The position numbers and the translations under genes are program-made. DNA of 64,000 nucleotides, from the NCBI RefSeq assembly GCF_000276665.1, contig NW_004955418.1, positions 3,405,894 to 3,469,893 on the forward strand, given 5' to 3'. Each line of letters starts with the position of its first letter. Within the stretch, counting starts at the first letter, position 1. This stretch comes from Chinchilla lanigera. Taxonomy: Eukaryota > Chordata > Mammalia > Rodentia > Chinchillidae. Under the pieces are notes generated by a model. That model had not been told where the DNA came from. It did no database searches and saw only the letters and a list, made by a program, of their open reading frames with translations. Of this stretch, positions 60,546-64,000 are shown piece by piece.

Positions 60546-63500
60546 CCAACACACCATCTGATATTCAAGAACTCAGTGGCATGGAAGCCAAGGGTTGCAT
60601 GTAAGAAAAACTTGAAGCAGAATAATAGCTACTTCTTTCACTGAAAAGTCTACAGCCCTTGGTGCTCCAGAGACTGAAAGTGTAAGAGGAAAGTATGCAA
60701 GAAGTATGATACCGGGGTTGCACAGCCTTCGTTTATTAATCACAGTGGTATCAGCTGCATCAGGAACATTTATAGCAAGTTATTGGAAGCTATAAAGACA
60801 AGAAACTGGAATAAATTTTAATTTCTAAGAAAATGTGTGGATTGTTACACATGATTGCTGTCTCGGCCTCTCCAAGCTCGATATATTAAGTGACTGACTC
60901 TCTACCCTGCTTTAAACTTACAGGAATCTTGAGTGAGGATCAGTTATAGACTTGGTAAGGGTTAATAACTGCTGAGGCAGAGCTAAGAGTTAGAGAGCTG
61001 CGGAAGTCAGTGTGGGAAACACAAACGCGGATGGAAGATGGCTTTGTTTTCTCACCAGAGGCACAAATATCACTACGTAGCATTTGGGTGGACATTTCCA
61101 ACTAATAATCATAAACCGGGTATAACTTACGGACTTGATTTGGTTTACCTGCAATGTGTTTTATAAAAATGTCAATTTCATTGCTGATGTTACAAACTGG
61201 AAGATTTCACATGAAAATGTAAGTGGAAAACTGGACACGTACCAGTAGTGGAATTGGAGCTGAACAGCTGGCTCCGCCTTTGGCCGAGGCTTCTCTCTCC
61301 TTGATCCAGTGTTCACAGCCTCTCCTTTCACGTAGGGCAGTCATTCCCATCACTCGCCTGCCTCTGCTGGCGTGGCAGTTTGCAGCATTAATTGTCTGAT
61401 GCAATTCCATCTGCACCTCTGTACAACTGTGTGCAAATATAAATGTATGCATTTATATACCATCTGTATAAATTGTAATCTTTTCTAGTACTAATCTGCT
61501 GAGAATAAGTCTGAGTTCAGAATAGTCCTCTCCCCCACACTGTTCTTTTAAAGATAGAGCTCACCCATGCCAAGTCTTCATATGACACATTGTCTTTACC
61601 ATGACACTGAAACTCCAGATGGAGCAAACAGTAACCTCTAATGATTAATCACAAACGAGTTTTGTCTTTCCCTTCCTACACACATATTAAAGGCGGTTAT
61701 GATGCTAACAAAATATAAGTGGGGTGTTTGGACCCTTATGTATATTTTCAGAATTCAAGAAGATAGGTGAAATGGTGGGAATAATGGCAATTTGATTTAG
61801 CACCTTTTCCTTTTTGTCCTCCTGAGTCTCACAAAGAATGCCTTGCTCTTGAGGGAGAATCCCGAAAGAGTGAGACAAGGAGAAAATTGGTAGGAGACAC
61901 TGCGCGCTAAAATTGGCTTCTTCGCGTGATTATAAGCAGTTGCTTTCCACTATTCTCAATATCCATCCTAGGATGTATCTTGAGTAGGAAGAAAATTAAA
62001 TTGGAAGCGCTAACGCAGCATAGATTTGTAATGCTGATTCTTTTATTTTCTCTCCTTACTTATCTTGAGACCGACTGTCATTCTATTGCCAAGGGCAGCG
62101 TCAAACTCCAGGTCTTAAGCAACCCTCCGGAGTCCCTGGGACAGTAGTCGTGCCATCAGGCCTAACTTGTTGATTATTGTAAACGTAATTGGAATGCTTT
62201 TTGAAAATACCAGATTTCTACAAAATACATGGACAGCAAAGGATAAAAAACTTTCATGTAGATTCTTTCAGACTTGATTTGCATTAAAGTTGTCAAAACA
62301 TTGTATCAAACCATAGCTTGAGATATTTATTCAATTATAGTCAATTCTCATATTTCATCTTATAAGATGGTTAATACATTTTTCATAATTATAACAAAAA
62401 CTGTGCTTCCAGACTGATTAGTAGTCTAGAACGTTTTTGTTATGAGTTATATTTCTGATTTTATACTACTTCTTATTTATTCTTCAAAGCCAATCAGGTG
62501 TGTGTAGCTGCACACAATTTTGCTAGATGTGTCATGCCTTGTATCATTTTTTTCTTGTTCTACATGACACTGTATTGGTAATCTTGTTTTTATAACTTCA
62601 ACATCCAACAGTTACACGAGACCTGTGTCATCTTGATTTTTATAGTTTTTAGTCATAAATTTCACAAGATACCTTTTAGTTCTCAGTGATTACTGAAAAA
62701 TGAAGTCAGTCTTTTTTCAGACATAAAATGTGTCTAATTTGGCTAGTCAGCTTTACAGTGAAAATTGACCCTGCTCATGAGGTCTTTTCACAGACCTTTT
62801 CTACAAATTACTTAAACCTGCAGCTGCAAAGTAGAGGTAATAATAGAACAAGAAAGAAGATCCAAAGCATTTTGTCAAAAAGCATTCTTTTGATAAAGGT
62901 GTGATCGAATTAAAAATGTATGTTTTTTGTCACTTCGAAAGAGACTTTTAAAAGGTATATTTAAGTAAAAGTGTTACAGCACAATTAACAATAATTTGAT
63001 AAATCATAGTAAAGCTCTCGATATACTTTTCAGAATTTGAGAAAGTGAATTATTCAAGTGACTGGAGAATAAATATCTTTACTGGTCATGTTTTCTTCAA
63101 CTTGTTACTTTTTAAGTTCATTTTTAAAATCAAGCTTATTGATATAACTTAGGTACACATAATGATCACACTCATCGTAGGGAATTTGTACCTGTACATA
63201 ATATATCTTAATTCCTCTTTTTCTCCTCATTCCCTTGCCCTCTCTTAAGAAGGCAGATTATCAAATTGTCAGGTAACAGAACACAAAAATATTTTGGGTA
63301 ATAAATCACAATATGAATTTTGGCATATGATAGAAGTAATTCAAAGTTGAGTTATAACACTATAATAAAATACTTCCAGTTTATATAGCTTACATCTATA
63401 AGAAAACAACAAGTAGAAGTGGAATTTATACTGACCCAATGTTTCTTTTAAGGAGTAAATAATACTAATCTACAAATGCACGAACTGCAAATTGTTCATC

Positions 63501-64000
63501 CCATTGAAAAATGCACTTGTACTATAACTTCACTGTTTGTAATTGATAGTATAAGCATTCATTTTGCTCTAATCAGTAATGTGTAACAAAAATAAGTCAT
63601 CCACATAGGGTTTTTAATCCTTAGAGTTTGCAGCTACAGAAAATAAAAGTTTAACCTTAGGTATATTTTAAATGCAGATAAATATAATAGGGCAATAAAG
63701 GAAAGAAGAGGTAAGGACCATATTACGTTAAGACAAAATTATTTTGGAGAAGTGGAAAGATATTTTAAGTTCAAGCAGAAAAAGAAAAAAATATCAACTT
63801 TCTGAAATTCACAGGAGTATTTTTTTTCAAAAATGGAATAATGATAGCTTAACTATTGTCATGGTAGTTAGATTCCACTATATACATTTATTCAAGAATT
63901 TAAGCTTTCATTTCAAAATGGAAATACAGCATCCCTTGAAAGTATTTGAATTTATGATGAAAAACTTTACTATCACCTTAGGAACTGCACAGTGATACAT
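60546..64000. other. Downstream flank, nothing recognised
   Basis: AT-rich unique-looking sequence to the window edge. Short open frames lack domains and splice context. A block near 63125-63240 (TCAAGCTTATTGATATAACT) could be an old retroelement piece but cannot be assigned. Confidence 0.4.

Overview
This is nuclear DNA from a placental mammal, most likely a rodent outside the mouse/rat group. The main evidence is the interspersed repeats: L1 fragments, MIR and L2 relics, MLT1/MaLR-type LTRs, a Tigger-type transposon, 7SL-derived B1 monomers, and many ID-type (tRNA-Ala-like) SINEs, several of them young with intact target-site duplications. B1 plus ID, including B1-ID composites, indicates Rodentia. 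The species cannot be fixed from sequence alone.

Only one protein-coding gene can be supported: NREP (P311, neuronal regeneration related protein) on the + strand. A CpG island at about 29.15-30.25 kb, broken by a 490-base run of N, holds the promoter and a 5'UTR exon with a strong donor after 30176. A second exon (31455-31518) ends exactly with the start codon. A 20.8 kb intron follows, then a 78 bp coding exon (52297-52374), a 4.6 kb intron, and a terminal exon (from 57017) with the stop at 57140-57142. The 3'UTR is about 1.6 kb and ends near an AATAAA at 58751-58756. The spliced product is 68 residues, the usual P311 length.

Bases 1-29000 upstream of the promoter are gene-poor and dense in repeats: L1 pieces in both orientations, several antisense MaLR-type LTRs, nested insertions (an LTR and a SINE inside an L1, a DNA transposon inside a MIR) and microsatellites. 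The introns are lighter in recognisable repeats but hold ID/B1 SINEs, an antisense MLT1-like LTR, a purine-rich (GAAA)n tract of about 340 bp shortly before the terminal exon, and a 59 bp exact duplication. Bases after 58780 hold one ancient LTR-like relic and otherwise nothing I recognise.

No new enzymatic or defence system is visible. The most unusual items are a minimal U6 snRNA 5' fragment flanked by a perfect 16 bp duplication just upstream of the CpG island, the 59 bp duplication in intron 3, a 227 bp inverted L1 pair, and features of NREP that could allow alternative products (start codon at an exon end, a skippable in-frame exon, a 17-codon uORF, a possible 3' splice variant).
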